This document shows positions 1 to 7,962 of a stretch of 64,000 nt of DNA, piece after piece. How positions within the stretch are numbered: position 1 is the stretch's first letter; each line of letters starts with the position of its first letter. The stretch covers positions 1 to 64,000 of the forward strand of contig DATLGL010000063.1 of the NCBI GenBank assembly GCA_035540495.1. Reading direction: 5' to 3'. The position numbers were made by a program, and so were the translations under genes. The notes under the pieces are model-generated. The model made no database searches and was not told where the DNA came from. It was given only the letters and a program-made list of their open reading frames with translations. This DNA comes from DASVEG01 sp035540495. Lineage in GTDB: Bacteria; Actinomycetota; Acidimicrobiia; Acidimicrobiales; CADCTF01.

Positions 1-1
1 G

Positions 2-2329
2 TCCGGGCTCAACGTCTCGAACCTGCGGTCCTCCTACGAGCAGCTCGCGGTCGGGGGGTACTCGTCCGGGCCCGTGTCGTTCATGCGGGGGGCGGACGCG
101 GCGGCCGGAACCATAAAGAGCGGGGGCGCGACCCGACGGGCCGCGAAGATGGTCGTGATGAACATCGACCATCCCGACATCCTCGAGATGCGGGACAAGG
201 CTCCCGGGTTCATCTGGTGCAAGGCGGTGGAGGAGCGCAAGGCCCGCGCCCTGAAGCAAGCCGGGTTCGACATGTCGGTCGACTCGGGCGTCGACGCGTA
301 CTCGATCCAGTACCAGAACGCGAACAACTCGGTCAGGGTGACCGACGTCTTCATGGACGCCTACGTCCAGGACACGCAGTACGAGCTGCGGGGGGTCACA
401 TCGGGCGACGTCATCCACCGCTACATGGCGCGAGACGTCATGAAGCAGGTGGCGCAGGCCGCCTGGGAGTGCGCCGACCCGGGGATCCAGTACCACGACA
501 CGATCAACGACTGGCACACGGCTCCAGCGGCGGGTCCGATCACCGCCAGCAACCCGTGCTCGGAGTACATGCACCTCGACAACTCGGCCTGCAACCTCGC
601 CTCGATGAACCTCCTCAAGTTCCTCGAGACGGACGGCAGCTTCGACGTCGAGGGCTTCAAGGCCGCCACCGAGGTCGTGTTCACCGCCCAGGAGATCCTC
701 GTCGGCAATGCCGACTACCCGACCGAGAAGATCGCCGAGACCTCACGGCGCTTCCGTCAGCTGGGCATCGGCTACGCCAACCTCGGCGCTCTCCTGATGG
801 CCCAAGGCTACGCCTACGACAGCGACGAGGGTCGGGCGTGGGCCGCGGCGATCACCGCGTTGCTGACCGGTCAGGCCTATGCGACGTCGGCTCGCACCGC
901 CGCCCGCATGGGACCGTTCGCCGGCTACAGCGACAACAAGGAGCACATGCTCCGCGTGCTGCGCATGCACCGTGACGAGACGGCGAAGATCGACGAGGAG
1001 AAGGTCCAGACGTCGCTCCTCGACGCGGCGCAGGAGGCGTGGGACCAGGCCGTCGAGCTCGGCGAGCTGTACGGCACCCGCAACTCGCAGGCGTCGGTGC
1101 TCGCGCCGACCGGCACCATCGGCCTGCTGATGGACTGTGACACCACGGGGATCGAGCCCGACCTCGGCCTCGTCAAGATGAAGAAGCTCGTCGGCGGCGG
1201 GACGATGTCGATCGTCAACCAGACGATCCCGCGTGCGCTCCGCCGGATGGGCTACACCCAGCCCCAGATCGACGACATCATCGGCTACATCGACGAGCAC
1301 AAGTCGATCCTCGGTGCGCCCCACCTGGCGGCCGAGCACGTGCCGGTGTTCGCCTGCTCGATGGGCGACAACACCATCCACTACATGGGCCACATCCGGA
1401 TGATGGCGGCGGTCCAGCCGTTCATCTCCGGTGCCATCTCCAAGACCATCAACTGCCCGGAGGAGGTCACGGTCGAGGAGGTCGAGCAGCTCCACATCGA
1501 GTCGTGGAAGCTCGGGCTCAAGGCGGTCGCCATCTACCGCGACAACTGCAAGGTCGCCCAGCCGCTGTCGACGGTGAAGAAGGGCTCGGCCGAGTCAGGT
1601 GAGCCGGCGTCGGATGCCGAGGCCCACGACGTCGAGCTCGCGGCGAAGATCGCCGAGCTCGAGGAGCGTCTCGCGAACCAGCAGACGGTGATCGTCAAGC
1701 AGCCGATCCGCGAGCGTCTCCCGAAGCGCCGGACGTCGGCCACCTACCACTTCCGTGTCGCCGACTGCGAGGGCTACTTCACCGTCGGCGAGTACGACGA
1801 CGGTCGTCCCGGCGAGCTCTTCCTCAAGGCGTCGAAGCAGGGCTCGACCCTGGCCGGCATCCTCGATGCCTTCTCGATCTCGATCTCCTTGGGACTTCAG
1901 CATGGTGTCCCGCTGAAGACGTTCGTGCAGAAGTACACGAACATGCGCTTCGAGCCCGCGGGCATGACCGACGATCCCGATCTGCGCATCGCGTCGTCGC
2001 TCGTCGACTACGTCTTCCGTCGGCTCGCGGTCGACTACCTGTCGTACGACGAGCGGGCCGAGCTGGGAATCCTCACCGTGAACGAGCGGATCCAGCCGAC
2101 GCTTCCGGGCGTCGAGGAGGCGACGACGGAGTCGAGAGGCGTGGTCGAGGAGACCCCTGCGGCGGCCGCGCCGGTGGCGCACGTGCCGGAGCCGGTGATC
2201 GACGTGCGGCCGGCCGCGTCGGTGGCGCACGCCGATGCGCCGTTCTGCATGCAGTGCGGCGTGCAGATGCAGCGGGCCGGCAGCTGCCACGCCTGCCCGT
2301 CGTGCGGCACGACGAGCGGCTGCTCGTAA
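2..2329 (+). CDS. nrdJ: Adenosylcobalamin-dependent ribonucleotide reductase, C-terminal part (5' end outside window)
   Basis: Reduces ribonucleotides to deoxyribonucleotides using coenzyme B12 (class II RNR). The frame is open from base 2, so the start lies before the window; 775 residues are visible. Seen: the NPCSE active-site motif, the APTGTIG loop, the C-terminal TSCPD-type region (PKRRTSATYHF onward), and a cysteine-rich tail (CMQC, CHACPSC, GC) as in NrdJ proteins whose tail cysteines re-reduce the active site. About 130 Ala/Pro/Glu-rich residues separate the TSCPD region from that tail. A GC-rich hairpin follows the TAA stop. Confidence 0.95.
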   Translation, partial: SGLNVSNLRSSYEQLAVGGYSSGPVSFMRGADAAAGTIKSGGATRRAAKMVVMNIDHPDILEMRDKAPGFIWCKAVEERKARALKQAGFDMSVDSGVDAYSIQYQNANNSVRVTDVFMDAYVQDTQYELRGVTSGDVIHRYMARDVMKQVAQAAWECADPGIQYHDTINDWHTAPAAGPITASNPCSEYMHLDNSACNLASMNLLKFLETDGSFDVEGFKAATEVVFTAQEILVGNADYPTEKIAETSRRFRQLGIGYANLGALLMAQGYAYDSDEGRAWAAAITALLTGQAYATSARTAARMGPFAGYSDNKEHMLRVLRMHRDETAKIDEEKVQTSLLDAAQEAWDQAVELGELYGTRNSQASVLAPTGTIGLLMDCDTTGIEPDLGLVKMKKLVGGGTMSIVNQTIPRALRRMGYTQPQIDDIIGYIDEHKSILGAPHLAAEHVPVFACSMGDNTIHYMGHIRMMAAVQPFISGAISKTINCPEEVTVEEVEQLHIESWKLGLKAVAIYRDNCKVAQPLSTVKKGSAESGEPASDAEAHDVELAAKIAELEERLANQQTVIVKQPIRERLPKRRTSATYHFRVADCEGYFTVGEYDDGRPGELFLKASKQGSTLAGILDAFSISISLGLQHGVPLKTFVQKYTNMRFEPAGMTDDPDLRIASSLVDYVFRRLAVDYLSYDERAELGILTVNERIQPTLPGVEEATTESRGVVEETPAAAAPVAHVPEPVIDVRPAASVAHADAPFCMQCGVQMQRAGSCHACPSCGTTSGCS

Positions 2330-2391
2330 CGCGGCCCGATCCGACAGGTCACGACACAGCGGCGGGCGGCCGCCTCGTAGTGAACTCGACC

Positions 2392-2417
2392 GAGGGGAGC
2401 CCGAGGCGGCTCCCCTC
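2392..2417 (+). terminator. Hairpin after nrdJ
   Basis: Perfect 10-bp stem (GAGGGGAGCC / GGCTCCCCTC) with a 6-nt loop, 62 bp after the nrdJ stop. There is no T-run, so it is a GC-rich terminator candidate separating nrdJ from the copper-regulated gene downstream. Confidence 0.55.
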
Positions 2418-2443
2418 CGTCGCGTTCAGCCGGTCCTCGTGCT

Positions 2444-2473
2444 TTGTTAGCCGATACCCTCAGGGGGTATGCT
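2444..2473 (+). promoter_or_regulatory. Promoter of cupredoxin lipoprotein gene (leaderless)
   Basis: TTGTTA at 2444-2449 (-35) and TATGCT at 2468-2473 (-10) are separated by 18 bp. The predicted transcription start is 6-7 nt further on, at or next to the A of ATG 2480. No usable ribosome binding site exists, so the message would be leaderless. Confidence 0.5.
2454..2470 (+). promoter_or_regulatory. CsoR-like copper operator
   Basis: Dyad ATACCC-N5-GGGTAT. The half-sites and G-run match the known CsoR operator form (TACCCTAnGGGGGTA, as upstream of Bacillus copZA). It fills the -35/-10 spacer and overlaps the -10, the usual place for repression relieved by Cu(I). The gene it controls encodes a protein with type-1 copper ligands. 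No csoR gene is in the window. Confidence 0.6.
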
Positions 2474-2479
2474 TGGAGC

Positions 2480-2932
2480 ATGCGCCGCCGATCCCACATG
2501 CCCGTTGCCGCTGTCAGCATCGCGATCGCGCTCCTGGCTTCAGCCTGCGGAGGAGGCGACTCCGCCTCTGACGGAGCGTCGCGGCCGGGCGCCACGTCGG
2601 GGAGGACGGTCGACGTCGAGATGGTCGACATCGCGTTCGAGCCGAAGGAGCTGAAGGTTGCCAAGGGCGAGAAGGTGACGTTCCGGTTCACCAACTCCGG
2701 GAAGCTTGCTCACGACGCCTTCATCGGTGACCGCGCAGCTCAGCAGGAGCACGAGAAGGAGATGGGCGACAAGCACGGCGGCCATGGGTCGGCAGACGAC
2801 GCAGTCACGGTGAAGCCGGGGGGCAAGGCCCAGCTGACGTACACGTTCGACGAATCCGGCAAGTTTGAGGTGGGCTGCCACCAACCCGGCCACTACGCCG
2901 CTGGCATGAAGATCGACGTCGAGGTCACCTGA
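2480..2932 (+). CDS. Cupredoxin-domain lipoprotein (type-1 copper site)
   Basis: 150 aa. A lipoprotein signal ends in LASAC (Cys23), so it is probably membrane-anchored on the outer face. The cupredoxin fold keeps the four type-1 copper ligands: His78, Cys133, His138 and Met143, in C-x4-H-x4-M spacing. A His/Glu-rich insert (residues about 88-102, HGGHG) may bind extra metal. Likely role: electron transfer or copper binding at the envelope. ATG 2480 is chosen because it coincides with the predicted transcription start; ATG 2498 is also possible. A CsoR-like operator lies just upstream. Confidence 0.85.
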   Translation: MRRRSHMPVAAVSIAIALLASACGGGDSASDGASRPGATSGRTVDVEMVDIAFEPKELKVAKGEKVTFRFTNSGKLAHDAFIGDRAAQQEHEKEMGDKHGGHGSADDAVTVKPGGKAQLTYTFDESGKFEVGCHQPGHYAAGMKIDVEVT

Positions 2933-2960
2933 CCCGTCGGCGCGGGCGCCGCGATGTCGG

Positions 2961-3602
2961 TCAGCCCGAACGTCGGCGCTGCGCGTGGAGCGATTCGATG
3001 ACCCGGAAGCCCTCGCCCACGACGACGCCCACGGCTGCGCCGCCGACGACGTCGAGCGGCAGGTGGGCGCCCGAGTAGATGCGGGCGAACGCGACGAAGG
3101 CGGCTGCGCCCAGCGCGGCCCGGCGCCAGGGCGGGCGGAGGTGGGGCGCGGCAACGGCGTAGAGCGCGAACGCGACGGATGTGTGGCCCGACACGTAGCC
3201 CCAGCCGACGCTGTCGTCCCGGACGATCGCTTCGAGGCCGGCGCCGAACGGCCGCTCCCTCTGTACGAGGTCCTTGACCTCCTTGGCCACCAGCCAGGCG
3301 GTCGTCACCGCGCCGGCAGCGACCGCGCCGACGACGCCCCGCCGGGTCGTCACGCCCAGCGCCGTCGCGAGGATCAAGCCGCCGGCGAGGCTGCCTGCCT
3401 GCATCGGCAGCCAGATCGGCCGGTACAGCACATCCGGGAGCCCGTTGATCGCCTCGAACACGTTCCGCTCGAGCCCCGGCACGCCTGCCCGGGCGATCGC
3501 AGCTCCGCCCGCTAGCGTCGCTGCTGCTGCGACCACCCGCCGCGTGTCGCGCCGGGTCCACACCCGTTCTCCAACGCCGACGACCGACCGAGACCACCGC
3601 AC
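2961..3602 (-). CDS. PAP2-family membrane phosphatase
   Basis: 213 aa, several hydrophobic segments. The three PAP2 signature blocks are present: KDLVQRERP, SGHTS, and RIYSGAHLPLDVVGG with the catalytic His. The family dephosphorylates lipid phosphates such as undecaprenyl or phosphatidyl phosphates, or related substrates, on the membrane outer face. The substrate cannot be told here. GTG start; TAGGTT lies 10 nt upstream and no SD is visible, so the gene may be leaderless. Transcribed divergently from the kinase/flippase gene. Confidence 0.88.
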   Translation of the reverse strand: MRWSRSVVGVGERVWTRRDTRRVVAAAATLAGGAAIARAGVPGLERNVFEAINGLPDVLYRPIWLPMQAGSLAGGLILATALGVTTRRGVVGAVAAGAVTTAWLVAKEVKDLVQRERPFGAGLEAIVRDDSVGWGYVSGHTSVAFALYAVAAPHLRPPWRRAALGAAAFVAFARIYSGAHLPLDVVGGAAVGVVVGEGFRVIESLHAQRRRSG

Positions 3603-3631
3603 GAGATCGCTGAACCTACCGGAGGGGCGCT

Positions 3632-5995
3632 TTGGCGAACGCCGAATCGACGACGAGCGTCGCGGCCGCGTATCGCCGATCGCCTCGAGCGTTGGGCGTC
3701 CTCGTCCTCGCCGCCGTTGCGTCAGCGCTGCTGGTGGGGTTTCCGCACCTCCTGAACCGCACCGACGAGGGACTGAGGGAAGACGTTCGGGAGGCGGCCG
3801 CCCATCTTCCGGACATCATCGGGACCATCCTCGACTCGTTCGCCGCCACGCTGCTGGTGGTCGTCGTCCTGGCGACGGTCGTCGATCAAGTCGTCCGGCG
3901 GCGTGTGCGCGCCGCGGTCACCACGGCTGCGACGGTGGTCACGCCTGCAGCTGCCATCGGCTCGCTCGCTGCGATCTTCCCCGACATCGATCCGAGATGG
4001 GTCGGCGAGCAGGGATGGGCCGGCGCGCTGGCTGCAGCAACTGCGGCCGCCGGAGCCACCCTGACGATCTCCATCGTGATGTCCGCCCCGCCGGCGCTGC
4101 GAAAGGCGGCGTGGGCGGCCGCGGCAGGGTTCGCGATCGCAGGCGCGTGGAGCGTCGAATCGATCAGCGGGCGGATGTGGCTGCTCGCGTTCGGGGCCGC
4201 GGTCGGCGGGCTACTGGTCCTCGTGGCAGGGACCCCGTCCGGTCAGGTGACCGCGCCAGAGGTGGAAGAAGGTCTGCGCGCCGCCGGCATGAACCCGAAG
4301 TCGGTGCGGCCGCTCGTCACCGATGCGCGCGGATCGGTCCCGTGGACGGTCGAGCTCGAGACCGGGGCGCGCGTGTTCGTGAAGACGGCGGGCGCGGAGG
4401 AGCGGATCGCCGATCTCCTGTTTCGGCTGTGGCGGCGCATCCGGCTCAAGGACGCAGGCGACGCTCGCCCGGCGGCATCGCTCCAACAGGCCGCGGAGCA
4501 CGAGTCGCTGGCTGCAACGCGTGCGACGGCTGTCGGCGTGCGCGCGCCGCGGGTGCTGGGTCTCGGCCGGCTGCCCGACGGCGGTGTGTTCTCGCTCCAC
4601 GAGGTGATCGACGGCACCAACCTGGTCGAGCTCGCCGAGCGCGACGGGCCCGACGGCATCGGCGAAGCGACGTTGCGCAGCGTGTGGTCGATGGTGACGA
4701 CGCTCCACCGCGGCCGGATCGCTCATCGCGATCTCCGCGCCGCGAACGTCGTCGTCGACGACGAAGGCGAGGTATGGCTCGTCGACTTCGCCTTCGCCGA
4801 CGTCGCAGCCGACGAGGAGCTGCGCCGGCGTGATCTCGTGGAGCTGCTCGCGTCGACGGCCGCGCTCGTCGGCGCCGACCGCGCGGTCGACGCGGCGGTG
4901 ACGACGCTGGGCGAGCAGGTGTGGCACGACGTGCTGCCCCTCGTGCAGCCGCTCGCGACCACGGCCGCGACCCGGACGGCGCTCGGTACGTCCGGGTTCG
5001 CCGAGCTGCGGGCCACCCTCGGCGACCGGATCGACGCGGGGAAGCCCGACCTGCCGAGGCTCGGGCGCCTCGACCGGAGGACCGTTCTGTCCGTGCTGGC
5101 TCTCGGCGTGGCGACGTGGACGCTGCTCCCGCAGCTGACCCAGAGCGACGAGGTGTGGCGCCAACTGCCCAAGGCGAATCGAGCGCTGCTCGCAGCCGCA
5201 GCGGTCGCCAGCATCGTCACCTACGCCGGTGCGGCGGTCTCGCTGTGGGGCGCCGTGCCGCGACCGCTGCCCGCGCTGCGGACCTTCGCCGCGCAGCTGG
5301 CGTCGACGTTCGTGAACCGGGTGACCCCGGCCAAGGTCGGCGGGCTCGCTCTCAACGTGCGGTGGCTCGTGAAGGAGGGCGTCGAGTCGCCTGTCGCCGC
5401 GGCCGGCGTGAGCGTGAACGCCTTCGCCGGCTTCGTGATCCACGTGCTGAGCACCGTCTTCGTCGTTGTGTGGGCCGGACAGTCAGGTGTCGGTGACATC
5501 GAACCGCCCTCCGCTCGCACGGTCGGCCTGGGGCTCGCGCTGGTCGCCGGCGTCGTCGCCATCACCTACGCGATCCCGCCGCTGCGGCGCACGATCCGCC
5601 ATCGAATGTGGCCACGAACGCGGCAGTCGGTCCGCGCGGTCGCCGAGGTCACGGCCGACCGGCGTCGTGTCGTGGCGCTGTTCGGTGGTTCGCTGCTCGT
5701 GACCGCGACGTACATCGCCGCGCTCGCGTTCTCGCTTGCTGCCGTCGACGCGAAGGTCCCTCTTGCCACCGTCGCGCTCGTCTACCTCGCGGGCTCTGCG
5801 ATCGCCTCCGCCGCCCCGACTCCCGGAGGGTTGGGCGCCACCGAGGCCACGTTTGCCGCCGCGCTCACGGCCGTCAGCGTCAGCGAGAGCGACGCCATCG
5901 CCGGCGTGCTGCTCTACCGACTCGTGACGTTCTGGTTGCCCATCCTCCCCGGGTACCTCGCCTACCTCGCCCTGCAGCGGGCCGAACGCATCTGA
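3632..5995 (+). CDS. Kinase-like / flippase-like (LPG synthase TM domain) membrane protein
   Basis: 787 aa, TTG start with GGAGG 6 nt upstream. Residues about 1-210 are mostly transmembrane. The middle is a protein-kinase-like or aminoglycoside-kinase-like fold with HRDLRAAN (about residue 363) and VDFAFAD (about 386), so the catalytic Asp and metal Asp are retained. From about residue 490 a multi-pass domain resembles the flippase-like region of lysylphosphatidylglycerol synthases (GGLGATEA near the C-terminus). Such fusions occur in actinobacteria; the substrate is unknown. Likely role in lipid or polyprenyl-linked envelope chemistry (inference). Confidence 0.8.
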   Translation: MANAESTTSVAAAYRRSPRALGVLVLAAVASALLVGFPHLLNRTDEGLREDVREAAAHLPDIIGTILDSFAATLLVVVVLATVVDQVVRRRVRAAVTTAATVVTPAAAIGSLAAIFPDIDPRWVGEQGWAGALAAATAAAGATLTISIVMSAPPALRKAAWAAAAGFAIAGAWSVESISGRMWLLAFGAAVGGLLVLVAGTPSGQVTAPEVEEGLRAAGMNPKSVRPLVTDARGSVPWTVELETGARVFVKTAGAEERIADLLFRLWRRIRLKDAGDARPAASLQQAAEHESLAATRATAVGVRAPRVLGLGRLPDGGVFSLHEVIDGTNLVELAERDGPDGIGEATLRSVWSMVTTLHRGRIAHRDLRAANVVVDDEGEVWLVDFAFADVAADEELRRRDLVELLASTAALVGADRAVDAAVTTLGEQVWHDVLPLVQPLATTAATRTALGTSGFAELRATLGDRIDAGKPDLPRLGRLDRRTVLSVLALGVATWTLLPQLTQSDEVWRQLPKANRALLAAAAVASIVTYAGAAVSLWGAVPRPLPALRTFAAQLASTFVNRVTPAKVGGLALNVRWLVKEGVESPVAAAGVSVNAFAGFVIHVLSTVFVVVWAGQSGVGDIEPPSARTVGLGLALVAGVVAITYAIPPLRRTIRHRMWPRTRQSVRAVAEVTADRRRVVALFGGSLLVTATYIAALAFSLAAVDAKVPLATVALVYLAGSAIASAAPTPGGLGATEATFAAALTAVSVSESDAIAGVLLYRLVTFWLPILPGYLAYLALQRAERI

Positions 5996-6036
5996 CCGCA
6001 GGACGCGCGCACGGCGGCGCCTAACCTCCTCCGCCC

Positions 6037-6897
6037 GTGAGCGCGCAGCACGACCAGCAGGAGCAGCGGACCCATCCCATGGCAGGGCACGTCCTGGGGC
6101 AGATCGGCATCCACGCCGCGGAGCAGGACGACCCGTGCGGCCCGGGGATGCACCTGCACCTGGCGCCGCAACTGATGGACGACGACGGACACGTCGACTT
6201 CGGCGTGCTCGGCGTCTTCCTCGACATGGCGTGCTCGCAGGCGGGCTTGAACGGGCGGTTCCTGCACGCCGACATCAGCGTCCACCGGATCGACAAGCCA
6301 CAGGGGACGAAGCTCTTCGTTGATGCACGGATCGCCCGACGCGGTGGTCGATCCGCAGTGGTCCACATCGATGTCCACGACGACCTCGGTGTTCGTGTCG
6401 CCTACAGCTGCCAGCAGATCCGCGTGTCGCCTATGCCGTCGCCCGAAGGCGAGCAGACGGCCAACCAGCAGCAGATGGAGCACGCGATGCGGCGCGCCTT
6501 CTTCGAGCGGTTCAACGGCGAGTGCACGCTTCCCGGGCGGCTGCACGACAGCCTCGACCTGCGGATGGAGACGGCGGACGACGGCGGACCCGTGTGGACG
6601 ATGCCGCTCACGCCGAGCAGCCGCAACGGCTTCGGCGGCCTCCACGGCGGTGTCGCGTTCTCGCTCGTGGGCGACGCGGCGGCCGGCGCTGCTGCTGCGG
6701 AGTTCGGCGGCGCCAAGACGACCAGCGCGCTGCTTCGCTACCTCGCGCCCGGGCTCGTCGGCCCGTTCCGCGCCGTGCCCCTCGTGATGCCCCAAGCCGA
6801 CGGCGGCGCGTTCGTCCGGGTCGAGGTGTTCGACGAGGGCGCCGACGACCTGCTGATCATCCTCGGGGAGGTCCACGTCGTCCCCGACGTGACCTGA
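6037..6897 (+). CDS. PaaI-type thioesterase with two hotdog domains
   Basis: 286 aa, about twice a single hotdog. The C-terminal repeat has the family motif GGLHGGVAFSLVGDAA. The N-terminal repeat has the diverged equivalent (DFGVLGVFLDMACSQA), so the two halves may not be equally active. Expected reaction: hydrolysis of acyl-CoA thioesters. GTG start; TAACCT (6022-6027) ends 9 nt before it and no SD is seen, suggesting leaderless initiation. It lies among acyl-CoA metabolism genes. Confidence 0.8.
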   Translation: MSAQHDQQEQRTHPMAGHVLGQIGIHAAEQDDPCGPGMHLHLAPQLMDDDGHVDFGVLGVFLDMACSQAGLNGRFLHADISVHRIDKPQGTKLFVDARIARRGGRSAVVHIDVHDDLGVRVAYSCQQIRVSPMPSPEGEQTANQQQMEHAMRRAFFERFNGECTLPGRLHDSLDLRMETADDGGPVWTMPLTPSSRNGFGGLHGGVAFSLVGDAAAGAAAAEFGGAKTTSALLRYLAPGLVGPFRAVPLVMPQADGGAFVRVEVFDEGADDLLIILGEVHVVPDVT

Positions 6898-6945
6898 GCT
6901 CCCGGCGGCCACGGCGCGCTCCCTGAAGCTCTACCTTTGAACGAC

Positions 6946-7947
6946 GTGAGCGACGTGCTGTCGACGGTGCACATCGAACGCATGGCCGAAGCGTTCCTTG
7001 CACGCGACGTCTTCGAGGCGAAGCAGATCGCCCTCGACCTTCTCGATGCCGGTGTCGGGATCGGAGAGGTGATGACCCACCTCATCGCGCCAGCGCAAGC
7101 GCGCATCGGCGACCGATGGCACCTCAACGAGGCGTCCGTCGCCGACGAACACGCCGCGACCGCCGTCGCTGACGCGGTCGTCTCGGTCCTCACGACGATC
7201 ACGCCTCCGGCGGCGAAGGGCCCCCACGTCGTGGTCGCTTGCGCGGAGGGCGAGTGGCACCTCCTCGCCGCTCGGCTCCTCGCGGAGACGCTGCGAGGCG
7301 ACGGCTTCCGCATCTCGTTCCTCGGAGGCTCGATGCCGGCGGCGCACCTGGCTCGCTTCCTCGAGACCACGGCACCCGACGTGCTCGCGGTGAGCGCGTC
7401 GACCCCGCTCGCGCTCGAAGGCGTGCTGGCGTTCGTTCACGTCGCGCACAGCGCCGGTGTCCCGGTGATCGCCGGTGGACGCGCCTTGGGATCGGACGAC
7501 CACCGGGCTCACGTGCTCGGCGCCGACCTGTGGGCGCCCGACGCGCTGGCAGCGTCGAAGTCGCTCCAGCAGCCGCTGCCTCGGGTGCTGAATGCGCCCA
7601 CGGCCGACACGGGCACCGCGATGGAGATCTCGCTGCACGCGCCAGCGCTCGTCGCTGCCGCGATGAGCGAGTTCGAGATGCGGTTCCCAGCCGTCCTGGA
7701 GTACACGCCCGAGCAGCGCGCCCGCACCCGCGAAGACTTCGGGTACATCATCCAGTTCGCGCAAGCCGCGCTCCTGACGCGAGACGCGGGGTTGTTCGAC
7801 GACTTCCTCGACTGGATGACGCAGCTTCTCGTCGCGCGCCGCGTGCCGGCCGAGGCGCTGACTCTCGCCCTCGACACGTTGACCGCCGTCACGGGCATCC
7901 GCGAGCTCGAGCAGCTCCTCCGGAACGCCCGCACCGCGAACCGCTGA
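6946..7947 (+). CDS. Orphan CarH-like cobalamin-binding sensor protein
   Basis: 333 aa. Residues about 1-85 form a four-helix cap with W58-x9-E68-H69, the Wx9EH hallmark of B12 photoreceptors of the CarH/LitR type. Residues 95-210 are a Rossmann-like B12 domain; its ligand motif is E103-W104-H105 (E-x-H-x-x-A where the usual form is E/D-x-H-x-x-G). The last ~125 residues are helical and unassigned. No DNA-binding domain is present, unlike CarH. GTG 6946 is preferred over TTG 6937 because TACCTT (6932-6937) ends 8 nt before it. Possibly a light- or B12-responsive partner of another protein (inference). Confidence 0.78.
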   Translation: MSDVLSTVHIERMAEAFLARDVFEAKQIALDLLDAGVGIGEVMTHLIAPAQARIGDRWHLNEASVADEHAATAVADAVVSVLTTITPPAAKGPHVVVACAEGEWHLLAARLLAETLRGDGFRISFLGGSMPAAHLARFLETTAPDVLAVSASTPLALEGVLAFVHVAHSAGVPVIAGGRALGSDDHRAHVLGADLWAPDALAASKSLQQPLPRVLNAPTADTGTAMEISLHAPALVAAAMSEFEMRFPAVLEYTPEQRARTREDFGYIIQFAQAALLTRDAGLFDDFLDWMTQLLVARRVPAEALTLALDTLTAVTGIRELEQLLRNARTANR

Positions 7948-7962
7948 GCGGCGGCGCCGCCC

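Noticed and set aside
7950..7961. 12-bp palindrome GGCGGCGCCGCC between convergent genes
   Set aside because: Has no loop and is a common GC-rich word; weak evidence for a terminator.
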